NCBI RefSeq assembly: GCF_026130545.1
Contig: NZ_JAMOIM010000018.1
Span: 1-64,000, forward strand
Reading direction: 5' to 3'
Origin: Lichenifustis flavocetrariae
GTDB taxonomy: Bacteria; Pseudomonadota; Alphaproteobacteria; Rhizobiales; Beijerinckiaceae
DNA length: 64,000 nucleotides
Part shown: positions 45,641 through 54,708 of the stretch, one piece after another
Numbering within the stretch: the first letter of the stretch is position 1
Layout: every line of letters begins with the position of its first letter
Program-made: the position numbers and the translations under genes
Notes under the pieces: model-generated
What the model was told of the DNA's origin: nothing
Seen by the model: the letters and a program-made list of their open reading frames with translations, nothing else
Database searches by the model: none

Positions 45641-45667
45641 CCTCAATCCCGCTCAGCGGGATTGAGG
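45641..45667. terminator. Long palindrome after the kinase gene, possible terminator
   Basis: CCTCAATCCCGCT (45641-45653) and AGCGGGATTGAGG (45655-45667) form a perfect 13-base stem around one central base. It lies 80 bases after the kinase stop. No T-tract follows, so it may be a processing or rho-dependent end, or a repeat. Confidence 0.5.
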
Positions 45668-45846
45668 CTGCATCCGGTATCCCTGCGAACACGGCTTCCG
45701 TCAGCGTGATACCTTGCTTGCCTCGCCTCGGTTTCCTGTTGAAACGTCACGCACCCTGCCCCGGTTGCCATAGCCCCGCTCAGGCTCGATAATAGCCCAA
45801 GCGTTTTGAAGCGCGGGGCATGTGGCCCCTCCGTCGCAAATCGAAT

Positions 45847-45862
45847 ATATCCTGTTGGATAT
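45847..45862. promoter_or_regulatory. Short inverted repeat before the efflux operon
   Basis: ATATCC and GGATAT are separated by TGTT, 52 bases before the membrane-fusion-protein start. It could be an operator for a repressor encoded elsewhere. The remaining gap from 45562 shows no gene. Confidence 0.3.
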
Positions 45863-45913
45863 GTAAGGCTCGCATCTTACCTCACCGGGAATGCGGGATC
45901 TGGGAGTGTGCGG

Positions 45914-47056
45914 ATGAAATGCCTGAAACGGCCGATTTGGACGGCCTTTGCAGTTCTGCTGCAGGCGGCGGTCGGGGTCGGCCCGGTGCTGGCACAAGCC
46001 CAGCAGCCACCGGCGGCCGTGACGGTCGCCAAACCCGTCGTCAAAGAGGTCATCGAACACGACGACTACACCGGCCGCTTCAACGCGGTGGATTTCGTCG
46101 AGGTAAGAGCCCGCGTGACGGGCTATCTCACAAAGATCAACTTCACCGATGGTGCGTTCGTCAAAAAGGGGGACGTTCTGTTTGTGATCGACCAGCGTCC
46201 TTACAAGGCTGCGCTCGACCAGGCGAAAGCCGCAGAAGCCTCGGCCAAGGCCCGCGTCTCCTTCTCACAGACCGACCTCGAACGCGCCCAGGCGCTGACG
46301 AAGACCGGCAATATCACGGAACAGAGCACCGACCAGCGGCGGCAATCCGCCCTCACCTCGCAGGCCGACCTCGACAGCGCGATGGCCGCCGTGACACAGG
46401 CGTCGCTCAACCTCGACTTCACCGAAGTGCGCGCCCCCGTTGCGGGCAAGATCAGCCAGCGCCTGGTGTCCGAGGGCAACATCGTGGTGGCCGATCAGAC
46501 GCAACTCACCACGATCGTGTCGCTCGATCCGATCTATTTTTCCTTCACGGTGGATGAGCGCTCCTTCCTGGAATATCAAAAGGATCTTGGCATCGGCATG
46601 GGACAGACGCTCGGCCAAAACCCGCCGTCCGTGCTGATTTCGCTGACCGGCGAAGACACCCCGACCCACAAGGGCATCCTCGACTTCGTCGACAACAACG
46701 TCGACAACGCCACCGGCTCGATCCTGCTGCGAGCGACGGTCGAAAATCATGACACTGCGATCAAGCCAGGCCTGTTCGGTGTCGTGAGCATGCCGGCCTC
46801 GAAACCCTATCAGGGCGTGCTGATTCCGGATGAGGCGGTCGCCACCAACCAGGACAAACGCATCGTGTATGTGGTCGGGGCGGACAACACGATCACATCG
46901 CGCGAAGTGCGGATCGGCGGCAAGATCGACGGCTACCGCATTGTCCGCAAGGGACTCGATGGGAGTGAGACGATCGTCATTTCCGGCCTGACCCGCGTCC
47001 GGCCCGGTGCCAAGGTTGCTCCCGATCTGAAGGTCTTGCCTCAAAGCCGGTCCTGA
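45914..47056 (+). CDS. RND efflux periplasmic adaptor (membrane fusion protein)
   Basis: A 380-residue adaptor of the AcrA/MexA family. A signal peptide (AFAVLLQAAVGVGPVLAQAQ) ends near residue 28, with no lipobox. The lipoyl and hairpin regions are visible: VEVRARVTGYLTKINFTDGA, then a coiled coil of about 70 residues with repeated Ala, Gln and Leu, then LDFTEVRAPVAGKISQRLV. The start at 45914 is supported by the signal peptide position; the frame is open upstream. It joins the RND pump encoded 112 bases downstream to an outer membrane channel. Confidence 0.88.
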   Translation: MKCLKRPIWTAFAVLLQAAVGVGPVLAQAQQPPAAVTVAKPVVKEVIEHDDYTGRFNAVDFVEVRARVTGYLTKINFTDGAFVKKGDVLFVIDQRPYKAALDQAKAAEASAKARVSFSQTDLERAQALTKTGNITEQSTDQRRQSALTSQADLDSAMAAVTQASLNLDFTEVRAPVAGKISQRLVSEGNIVVADQTQLTTIVSLDPIYFSFTVDERSFLEYQKDLGIGMGQTLGQNPPSVLISLTGEDTPTHKGILDFVDNNVDNATGSILLRATVENHDTAIKPGLFGVVSMPASKPYQGVLIPDEAVATNQDKRIVYVVGADNTITSREVRIGGKIDGYRIVRKGLDGSETIVISGLTRVRPGAKVAPDLKVLPQSRS

Positions 47057-47168
47057 GCGCGTCGTTCGACGCCCGACGGTCCGTGCTGCTCTTCGTACGC
47101 CGGGATGACTGACCCCGGCTCATCGACCGCCCTGCCGAGCCGTTCAGCGGTCGGCGCCGGAGACTCCG

Positions 47169-50100
47169 ATGCGTTTCGCCCATTTCTTCGTCGACCGGCC
47201 GATCTTCGCGTCCGTGACTTCGATCGTCCTCCTGATCATCGGCTACGTCGCGTATATCTCACTGCCCGTCGCGCAATATCCGGACATCGTGCCGCCGACC
47301 GTCGTGGTGCGGGCGTCCTATCCGGGCGCCAATGCCGAGACCGTGGCGGCCACGATCGCGACGCCCATCGAGCAGGAAATCAACGGCGTCGACAACATGC
47401 TCTATATGTCGTCGCTGTCGACCAACGACGGCAACATGCAGTTGACCGTCACATTCAAGCTCGGCACCAATCTCGATATCGCGAACGTGCTGGTGCAGAA
47501 CCGTTTATCGGTCGCCCAGCCCCGGCTGCCACCCGATGTGCGCAACCTCGGTGTGACTGTCCGTAAGTCCTCGCCCGACCTGATGATGGTCGTGCACATG
47601 CTTTCTCCCAAGAACACCTACGACCAGAACTATCTCTCGAATTACATCTATTTGAACGTCCGCGACGAGTTGCTGCGCCTCGACGGCGTCGGTGACATCA
47701 CGATTTTCGGCGGCAACGAATACGCTCTGCGGGTCTGGCTCGACCCCGACAAGCTGGCTGCCTACGGTCTGTCGACGACCGACGTCGTCAATTCCCTGCA
47801 GGAACAGAACGTGCAGGTTGCCTCCGGCGCACTCGGCGCTCCGCCGGCCCCCAAGAGCAACGCGTTCCAACTCGTCGTTCAAACGGAGGGGCGCTTCAAG
47901 GACATCAACGAGTTCAAAAGCGTTGTTCTCAAGGCGTCCGAGGGACGGCTCGTCCGGATCCAGGACGTCGCACGAGTCGAACTCGGGCAGAAGGACTACG
48001 TCACGCAATCCTTCCTGAACGCACAACCGGCTGTCGGCATCGGCGTCTTTCAGCGCCCCGGCACCAACGCGCTCGAGGCCGCCGCACAGGTCCAGAAGGT
48101 GATGCAGGACCTGTCAAAAAACTTTCCGCCCGACGTCGAGTACAAGATTGCCTACAACCCGACGGAATTCATCGCGGAATCCGTGCATGAGGTCTACAAA
48201 ACCCTCTTTGAAGCGCTGATCCTCGTCGTCATCGTCGTGATCGTGTTCCTGCAGAGCTGGCGCACGGCGCTGATACCTGTGGTTGCGATTCCCGTCTCGC
48301 TCGTCGGCACCTTTGCGGTCATGAAGGTGCTCGGCTTTTCGCTCAACAATCTGACGCTGTTCGGCCTGGTGCTTGCCATCGGCATCGTGGTGGATGATGC
48401 GATCGTGGTGGTCGAGAACGTCGAGCGCAACATTGCCGAAGGCATGTCGCCGGGAGAGGCGGCCCACAAGACGATGGACGAGGTCGGTGGCGCCGTCGTC
48501 GCGATCGCGCTCGTCTTGTCGGCCGTGTTCGTACCGACCGCTTTCATTCCCGGGATTTCGGGCCAGTTCTACCGCCAGTTCGCCCTGACGATCGCCGCGT
48601 CCACAATCATCTCGATGGTCAATTCGCTAACCCTGTCCCCCGCGCTCTGCAAACTGTTGCTGAAGCCTCATACGGAACACGGCAAGACGCGTTTCTTCCT
48701 GGCGCGTTTCGGCGGCTGGCTCGCGAAAAAGTTTAACGATGGCTTCGATGCGGTCTCGCACGGCTATTCGCGTATCATCCACGCTCTGACCAGCAGGATC
48801 GTCGGTCTCGGCGCCATGCTGATCCTCTATGCCGGTGTGATTGCCGGCGTGCTCTATCTGGGAACTACGACACCGACCGGCTTCATACCGCTGCAGGACC
48901 AAGGTTATCTGATCGTGGTCATTCAGCTTCCGTCGGGGGCCGCGCTCGAACGCACGACTGCCGTGGTACGCGAAGCCGCGCGCCGCGCCGGTCAAGTGGA
49001 CGGTGTCGCCAATGCGGTCATCATCTCAGGCTTCGATGGGTCGACCTTCACCAACACGACCAACGGCGCCGTCATGTTTCTGACGCTGAAGCCCTTCGAG
49101 GAACGTACCAAGTCACATCGACCCGCCAATGCGATTCTGGCTGATGTGCTGAAGCAGACCTCTCCCATCCAGGAGGCTCGTATCATTGCAATCGCGCCGC
49201 CGCCCGTCCGGGGTCTCGGAAACGGCGGCGGCTTCAAGATGCAAATCCAAAGCCGTCAGAGTTCAGATATCTCCTCGCTGCTGGAAGTCGCCGGAAACGT
49301 CATCGGGCAGGCCAACCAGGATCCGAGCCTCACGCGCGTCTTCACCACCTTCGGCAACGACACGCCTCAACTGTTTCTCGATATCGACCGCACTAAGGCG
49401 CAGATGCTGAACGTGCCGCTCGCCAATCTCTTCTCGACCCTGCAGGTCAACCTCGGCGGCGCCTATATCAACGACTTCAATCTTTTTGGCCGCATCTACC
49501 AGGTGCGCGCGCAGGCGGACGCCCCCTTCCGGCTTGAGCCAACCGATATTGAGCGCTTGAAGGTGCGCTCATCGACGGGTGCGCTCGTGCCCATGGGGTC
49601 GCTGGTTCGGGTTCGGACTATCGCCGGACCGCAGATCGTCCAGCGCTACAACCTCTATTACTCAGTGCCTGTGCAAGGCGATGCCAAGCCGGGTGTGTCG
49701 ACGGGAACGTCGTTGACCGCCATGGAACAGATCGCCGCGAAAGCGCTGCCGGAGGGGACGACGTACCAGTGGACCGACATCGCCTACCAGGAGCGCGCAG
49801 CCGGTAACACGGCGGTTTACGTCTTCGCGCTTGGCATCGTGTTGGTGTTTCTCGTGCTTGCCGCTCAATATGAATCGTGGACGCTGCCGCTTGCGATTCT
49901 ACTTGTTGTGCCGACCGGCGTTCTCGCAGCGCTCGCGGGCGTCCAGTTGCGCGGGCAGGATAACAACATCCTGACCCAGATCGGGCTGATCGTGCTCATC
50001 GGACTCGCGGCCAAGAACGCCATCTTGATTGTCGAATTCGCGCATCAGCTCGAAGGACAGGAGGGACGCGGGCCGGTGGAAGCGGCCGTCGAAGCGTGCC

Positions 50101-50348
50101 GCCTGCGCCTGCGGCCCATCCTGATGACGGCCTTCGCGTTCATCCTTGGCGTCGTGCCTCTGGCGATCGCCACGGGACCGGGTGCCGAGATGCGGCAAGC
50201 GCTCGGCACCGCTGTGCTGTTCGGGATGCTCGGCGCCACGGTGTTCGGCCTGTTCCTGACCCCCGTCTTCTATGTGACGATTCGCAAAATCCAGAATGGT
50301 CTGGGTCGGATGTGGGGCTCCCCTGCGAATCCACCGGCATCGGCTTGA
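47169..50348 (+). CDS. RND multidrug efflux pump, HAE1 (AcrB/MexB) type
   Basis: A 1059-residue inner membrane proton antiporter, close to the 1049 of AcrB. The proton relay is intact: Asp-Asp in GIVVDDAIVVVENVERNIAE and Lys in GLAAKNAILIVEF. The N-terminus reads MRFAHFFVDRPIFASVTSIV, typical of the family, and two large periplasmic loops separate helices 1-2 and 7-8. With the adaptor upstream it exports hydrophobic compounds from the periplasm or membrane. No outer membrane factor gene is adjacent, so a TolC-like protein must come from elsewhere. Confidence 0.92.
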   Translation: MRFAHFFVDRPIFASVTSIVLLIIGYVAYISLPVAQYPDIVPPTVVVRASYPGANAETVAATIATPIEQEINGVDNMLYMSSLSTNDGNMQLTVTFKLGTNLDIANVLVQNRLSVAQPRLPPDVRNLGVTVRKSSPDLMMVVHMLSPKNTYDQNYLSNYIYLNVRDELLRLDGVGDITIFGGNEYALRVWLDPDKLAAYGLSTTDVVNSLQEQNVQVASGALGAPPAPKSNAFQLVVQTEGRFKDINEFKSVVLKASEGRLVRIQDVARVELGQKDYVTQSFLNAQPAVGIGVFQRPGTNALEAAAQVQKVMQDLSKNFPPDVEYKIAYNPTEFIAESVHEVYKTLFEALILVVIVVIVFLQSWRTALIPVVAIPVSLVGTFAVMKVLGFSLNNLTLFGLVLAIGIVVDDAIVVVENVERNIAEGMSPGEAAHKTMDEVGGAVVAIALVLSAVFVPTAFIPGISGQFYRQFALTIAASTIISMVNSLTLSPALCKLLLKPHTEHGKTRFFLARFGGWLAKKFNDGFDAVSHGYSRIIHALTSRIVGLGAMLILYAGVIAGVLYLGTTTPTGFIPLQDQGYLIVVIQLPSGAALERTTAVVREAARRAGQVDGVANAVIISGFDGSTFTNTTNGAVMFLTLKPFEERTKSHRPANAILADVLKQTSPIQEARIIAIAPPPVRGLGNGGGFKMQIQSRQSSDISSLLEVAGNVIGQANQDPSLTRVFTTFGNDTPQLFLDIDRTKAQMLNVPLANLFSTLQVNLGGAYINDFNLFGRIYQVRAQADAPFRLEPTDIERLKVRSSTGALVPMGSLVRVRTIAGPQIVQRYNLYYSVPVQGDAKPGVSTGTSLTAMEQIAAKALPEGTTYQWTDIAYQERAAGNTAVYVFALGIVLVFLVLAAQYESWTLPLAILLVVPTGVLAALAGVQLRGQDNNILTQIGLIVLIGLAAKNAILIVEFAHQLEGQEGRGPVEAAVEACRLRLRPILMTAFAFILGVVPLAIATGPGAEMRQALGTAVLFGMLGATVFGLFLTPVFYVTIRKIQNGLGRMWGSPANPPASA

Positions 50349-50549
50349 GACTGGCTTCCTCATTCAGGAGGCCGGCCTATCAAGGCCGTCCTGCGAACTC
50401 GGCGTTGGGTCGACCGGAGGCAATCCTATTCGACGAACCTCTGAGTTGAGACGCGGACTTCGAGGCGCGTCGCAATGTGGAGCAACACCGGCAGTCGCGG
50501 CTTTCTGTCAAATGGTTCCGAGTACGACTCGACGGCCTCAACGCGAAGG

Positions 50550-51299
50550 TCATGGAGAAAGCACTTCCTTCATGTGGAGGTAGGTGGGATCGAAGCCGGC
50601 GAAGTCTTGCAATTTTTCTCGGTCGAGGATCTGCAGGAACTTTGCTTTTGTGGCGATCAGCCCTCGCCCGCGCAGATCCTGCATCATTCGATTGACGTGA
50701 ACGCTGGAGAGCCCCGTGGCGTCCCCAAGGACGGCCTGGGTGAGCGGCATCTCGCATCCATCTTTGTGGGCGAGTCCGACTGTCTCGAGCCGGTAGAACA
50801 ATTCGCAGAAGAGGTGGGCGAGACGCTGAGGTCCTGGCCGGCAGCCCACGTTCACGACCCATTCTCGAAAGATGGCCGCATTGATCAGGCTGTCGCGCCA
50901 GAAGGCAACGGCGAGGTTCGGGAACTCACCGACCAACAGGTGCAACGCCCGATGCGGAATGAACGCGACGACGCAGGGCGTGAGAGTGCCCAGCGCATGA
51001 TCCATCACGTTGAGCTGCATCGTTTGCAGATCGGGAAGGTCGCCGGGGATATGAAAAGAAACGATCTGCCGTTTGCCGGTTTCCAACTGCTTGTAGCAAT
51101 GCATGAAGCCTTCGATCAGCAGGCAGCAATGATCGGGGTCGTCGCCGTCGCGAACGATCTCCTGGTCGGCGGGGAAGGATCGCATCAGAATCGGCAGGGC
51201 CTGAAGGCCGATCCTTTCGTCACGAGAGACGGAAGCAATAGACGCAAGTTTTCGGATGAGACCATCATGCCCTGAACCGTGCGGGAAAGACGCGCTCAT
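50550..51299 (-). CDS. Crp/Fnr-family transcriptional regulator
   Basis: A 249-residue regulator. The cyclic-nucleotide-binding-like fold is at about residues 25-150 (EIVRDGDDPDHCCLLIEGFM, then IVSFHIPGDLPDLQTM), and the winged helix near 180-215 reads LTQAVLGDATGLSSVHVNRM. No N-terminal Fe-S cysteine cluster like that of FNR is present. TGGAG precedes the ATG at 51299; an in-frame ATG at 51350 lacks such a site. The effector is unknown; it stands alone. Confidence 0.85.
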   Translation of the reverse strand: MSASFPHGSGHDGLIRKLASIASVSRDERIGLQALPILMRSFPADQEIVRDGDDPDHCCLLIEGFMHCYKQLETGKRQIVSFHIPGDLPDLQTMQLNVMDHALGTLTPCVVAFIPHRALHLLVGEFPNLAVAFWRDSLINAAIFREWVVNVGCRPGPQRLAHLFCELFYRLETVGLAHKDGCEMPLTQAVLGDATGLSSVHVNRMMQDLRGRGLIATKAKFLQILDREKLQDFAGFDPTYLHMKEVLSP

Positions 51300-51620
51300 G
51301 GATACTCCAGTGAGACCTGGCCGATCACGCACGTTGCTCAGCCCGGCCACGAGGAACGCAGCGACGATGGGAACCTTCGATCTCGGTGATCTGGAGCCTC
51401 AAGTTACGGCGGTAGGATCCTCATCGAGCGGGTGTTTTCCAGCTTCTCGGACCAAGTTCATTCGTCTGTCGATCTCAAGGATTTTAAGGCCGACCCGTCG
51501 TTCTGGCGCACAGCCAAACGGTGAAAAAGAAGAGGTCCGAAGACAAGGATTGGAAATTACACTCAAAAACCATTCATTTGGCGCAGCGGCCACACTGTCG
51601 ATCTGTCGCTAGCAGCGACC
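51300..51620. other. Intergenic region without recognised features
   Basis: In these 321 bases, between the starts of the Crp/Fnr-like gene and the end of the small exported-protein gene, I see no gene, hairpin of note or repeat. Confidence 0.4.
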
Positions 51621-51878
51621 TCAAGGTTGAACGTTGCCGTTCGTTTTCGTTGGGGCTGCGCCGCGCTTTATCGTGGAGTTGAAATTTTTCTCTTTCTGAA
51701 TGATCGGTACGGGTTCAGAAATCACGAGACCGTCGGGGCTGACCCGCACAGCACTGCTGCCCGCGATGATCGGGGTCCCGTACAAAGCCCCTCGGGAAGG
51801 ATGCTTGACGACGCGCGAGCGCGCCAAAGCCGGACTGACCGCCATCAGGGCGACAGCGATCAAGGCAATCCATTTCAT
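51621..51878 (-). CDS. Small exported protein of unknown function
   Basis: An 85-residue protein that starts at 51878 behind GGGGACGATGAG. Residues 1-19 are a signal peptide (MKWIALIAVALMAVSPALA) with an Ala-Leu-Ala cleavage site. The mature part of about 65 residues is basic (SRVVKHPSRGALYGTPIIAG) and ends in a Lys, Asn and Thr-rich tail. Eighteen codons of open frame upstream are not needed. No family was recognised. The start is very plausible given the signal peptide. Confidence 0.65.
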   Translation of the reverse strand: MKWIALIAVALMAVSPALARSRVVKHPSRGALYGTPIIAGSSAVRVSPDGLVISEPVPIIQKEKNFNSTIKRGAAPTKTNGNVQP

Positions 51879-52122
51879 CTCATCGTCCCCACGGTTCCCC
51901 GAATTAGTAGGACAGGTGGGACCGCTTTCCAAGGCCGATCAGGATCTCGTTCACCGCGGATCGGCGGCGAAGCCCGCTTGGCGCCTGCTGGTGAGCAGAG
52001 GCTTGGGAATGAGGTCGAGAATGGCCTCGGGTGGCCCACGTCTCCGCCGGTCGCCAGAGATCCAGCTTGCTTGTCTCGTCCGAGGACCGCGGCCTCTTAG
52101 GTCGCAATCGATGCTGCCTCTC

Positions 52123-52641
52123 CTAAAGAGGATCTCCGATACCGGCTTGTCTCACCGTATGCAGGCTGCCGCCTCCGTTGCGGCCATAGACTTGGTCGGC
52201 GCGACGCTCAAAAGCTTCCGCGAAACGCCTGAACGCCGAATCGAACATCGACCCCATCAACATGCTGAGGACGCGGCTCTTGAACTCATAGGTGATGAAA
52301 AATTCCACCGTGCATCCGCTGTCATCTGGACGGCCTGGTTCAGGCCGAAACGTCCACCGATTCTCCAGCGACCGGAAAGGCCCCTCGACATACTCGACGA
52401 GAATGGTCATGCCCGGTCGATCAAGCGTCACACGGCTGGTGAAATTTTCCCGGATCGCCTTGTAGCCCACCTGCATGTCGGCCAGGATCACCCCGTCTCC
52501 GGCCTCGTCGAGCTTCCGTTGCCGGATGATCAGGCTTTGGCAAAGCGGCAGAAACTGCGGATAGCTTTCGACGTCGGCCACCAAGTCGAACATGTGTTCC
52601 GCGGAATGGCGGACGCGGCGCGTGGTACGGAAACTCGGCAT
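52123..52641 (-). CDS. Coq10/RatA-like START-domain protein
   Basis: A 172-residue polyketide cyclase/START-fold protein of the Coq10 group. The sequence begins MPSFRTTRRVRHSAEHMFDL and carries the family stretch VADVESYPQFLPLCQSLIIR and FRSLENRWTF, with the C-terminal helix MFDSAFRRFAEAFERRAD. Coq10 proteins bind ubiquinone and aid its use in respiration; bacterial relatives were also named RatA. The length and start fit the family. A nine-G tract lies just upstream of the start codon. Confidence 0.87.
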   Translation of the reverse strand: MPSFRTTRRVRHSAEHMFDLVADVESYPQFLPLCQSLIIRQRKLDEAGDGVILADMQVGYKAIRENFTSRVTLDRPGMTILVEYVEGPFRSLENRWTFRPEPGRPDDSGCTVEFFITYEFKSRVLSMLMGSMFDSAFRRFAEAFERRADQVYGRNGGGSLHTVRQAGIGDPL

Positions 52642-52880
52642 GCGGGACTCGAAGGCGGGGGGGGGTGGCGCTGAGTGAACTCCGCGTCGCCGTCACCCCT
52701 CAGGAAAGCGCGACATCACTCGACCGCTTCCACTTAAGGGGAGCAGAGAGCTCTTTCCACCCTTTTCGCGCATCGGTCATGAGGTCGCACGGGTCCGCAA
52801 CAGAGTTCATTAACCATGTTTGGCTACAACGTCCGAGTTGTCTCCGCCTCGGCTTCGGTCGGCGCAGTCCTGGTTGGATC

Positions 52881-53441
52881 ATGCTGCGATCTTTCATCTT
52901 TCAGTGCCTCGCCGTAGCGTTTCTGCTCGGCGGATGCGCTCAGCAGAATTTCCGGAACGACCTGTTCGAAAGCACCTTGATGGCGCCCTACGTCCTCGGG
53001 AGCGGTGATCGCATCCGAGTTCTCGTGTTCGGTCAGGACGCCTTATCGAACACCTATTCGGTCGGCGGCGCGGGAACGATCTCGATGCCTTTGATCGCCG
53101 ATGTCAAAGTTTTCGGACTGACGACGACACAGGCCGAACGGACGATCGAGGCCAGGCTGCGCGGGGGCTTCCTGCGCGATCCTCACGTTTCGGTCGAAGT
53201 CGATGCCTATCGCCCCTTCTTCGTGCTCGGTGAGGTGACAGCGGCCGGCCAATATCCCTTCATCAACGGGATGACCATCCGCAAGGCTATCGCGGTCGCC
53301 GGTGGCTTCACGCCACGCGGATTCCAGAAACAGGCGCAAATCACCCGCGTCATCGACGGCGTTCCGGTGGTGGGCCGGTTCCCACTCGATACGCCGATTC
53401 GGCCCGGCGATACGATCACGGTCGAGGAACGCTTCTTTTAG
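52881..53441 (+). CDS. Polysaccharide export lipoprotein, Wza/BexD-like
   Basis: A 186-residue polysaccharide biosynthesis/export protein. The lipoprotein signal ends in LLGGC, so Cys19 is the likely lipidated residue. The N-terminal export domain shows YVLGSGDRIRVLVFGQDALS and is followed by one SLBB-type unit (RPFFVLGEVTAAGQYPFING, then MTIRKAIAVAGGF). The ATG at 52881 gives the lipoprotein signal at once; the longer frame upstream does not. It is shorter than Wza and would lack the C-terminal membrane helix. It is first in the exopolysaccharide locus. Confidence 0.87.
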   Translation: MLRSFIFQCLAVAFLLGGCAQQNFRNDLFESTLMAPYVLGSGDRIRVLVFGQDALSNTYSVGGAGTISMPLIADVKVFGLTTTQAERTIEARLRGGFLRDPHVSVEVDAYRPFFVLGEVTAAGQYPFINGMTIRKAIAVAGGFTPRGFQKQAQITRVIDGVPVVGRFPLDTPIRPGDTITVEERFF

Positions 53442-53483
53442 CTTTCATCCCCATGATCCAGCCCCGGAGGTCGGCGGGATCTG

Positions 53484-54692
53484 GTGATGGTGGCTCATTC
53501 GGACCAACAGGACGATCCCCTTCGGGTTGTTCACGTGATCAGGGCGCCGCTCGGCGGCCTATTTCGCCATGTCCTCGATTTGGCGGAGGGTCAAATCGCG
53601 CGGGGCCACGCCGTGGGGCTGGTGGCCGACAATTCCCTCCAAGATGCGAGAATTGAGGCGATCCTGAAATCGCTGGAACCCCGGCTCGTCCTCGGTTTGT
53701 CCCGCGTCAGGATCCATCGTTCCCCTCACCCGTCAGATATCCCGGCTCTGTTCCATCTCGCCGAATGCATCCGGGTCGCGAAGCCGAGCATCGTTCATGG
53801 GCATGGCTCGAAAGGGGGGGCGCTCACGCGCCTTTGCGGCTTCGTCCCAGGTCTGCCGCCCCACGTTCGGGGCTACACGCCGCACGGCGGCAGCCTCAAC
53901 TACAAGCCGGGCACGCGTCGACATGCGTTCTACATGACGGTCGAACGCTTCCTGCGCCGACAGACCGACCTTCTCATCTTCGAAAGCGGCTTCATCGCGT
54001 CCCGCTACGGCCAGTTCGTCGGGCGCCCTCCCGCGCTCAACCGGGTGATCCACAACGGGGTCGCACCTGAGGAATTCGCGCCGGTCGAGCCCGCGCCGCA
54101 TGCGGCCGATTTCGTTTACGTTGGTGAACTGCGCTCTGCGAAGGGGGTCGACATCCTCCTTATGGCACTTGCGCGGGTCCGCGCTCTGGCCGGTGTCACT
54201 CCGACCTTGGCGCTCGTCGGATCCGGACCGGATCGGGACGTGCTGAGGCAGCAGGCGTTCAGCCTGGGACTGACCGAGCAGGTGACGTTCCATGGTGCCA
54301 TGTCGGCACGTCGGGCCTTCGAGCTCGGACGCACCATGGTTGTCCCATCCCGCGCCGAGTCCCTCCCCTACGTTGTGCTCGAAGCCGCAGCGGCGACGAT
54401 CCCGCTCGTTGCGACCAATGTCGGTGGGATCCCGGAGATCTTCGGCCCCTTGCGGCGGCGGCTCATTCCGGCCGACAGCGTCGCCGATCTCGCCGATGCG
54501 TTGATGGTCGCCTGGAATGCCGCCGCTCCCGCGAGAGCCCAGGAAGCCCAAGACCTCGCCCGCTATGTGCAAACGCGATTCTCGCTCGACCGCATGGTCG
54601 ACTCGGTGCTGACCGCCTACCGGGAAGCCTTGAAGCCACCCTTCCCGCGGCGCGCCATCGAGGCTTCCCACCCGCTGGTCCTGTCATCGTGA
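53484..54692 (+). CDS. Glycosyltransferase family 4-like protein
   Basis: A 402-residue GT-B glycosyltransferase. The N-terminal domain shows VVHVIRAPLGGLFRHVLDLA and the C-terminal nucleotide-sugar domain shows DFVYVGELRSAKGVDILLMA, LALVGSGPDR and the family EX7E pattern in PSRAESLPYVVLEAAA. Start at 53484. It adds a sugar to the lipid-linked exopolysaccharide unit on the cytoplasmic face of the membrane. The sugar is unknown. It lies between the export lipoprotein and the sugar transferase. Confidence 0.87.
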   Translation: MMVAHSDQQDDPLRVVHVIRAPLGGLFRHVLDLAEGQIARGHAVGLVADNSLQDARIEAILKSLEPRLVLGLSRVRIHRSPHPSDIPALFHLAECIRVAKPSIVHGHGSKGGALTRLCGFVPGLPPHVRGYTPHGGSLNYKPGTRRHAFYMTVERFLRRQTDLLIFESGFIASRYGQFVGRPPALNRVIHNGVAPEEFAPVEPAPHAADFVYVGELRSAKGVDILLMALARVRALAGVTPTLALVGSGPDRDVLRQQAFSLGLTEQVTFHGAMSARRAFELGRTMVVPSRAESLPYVVLEAAAATIPLVATNVGGIPEIFGPLRRRLIPADSVADLADALMVAWNAAAPARAQEAQDLARYVQTRFSLDRMVDSVLTAYREALKPPFPRRAIEASHPLVLSS

Positions 54693-54708
54693 CACATCGG
54701 AATCTCAA

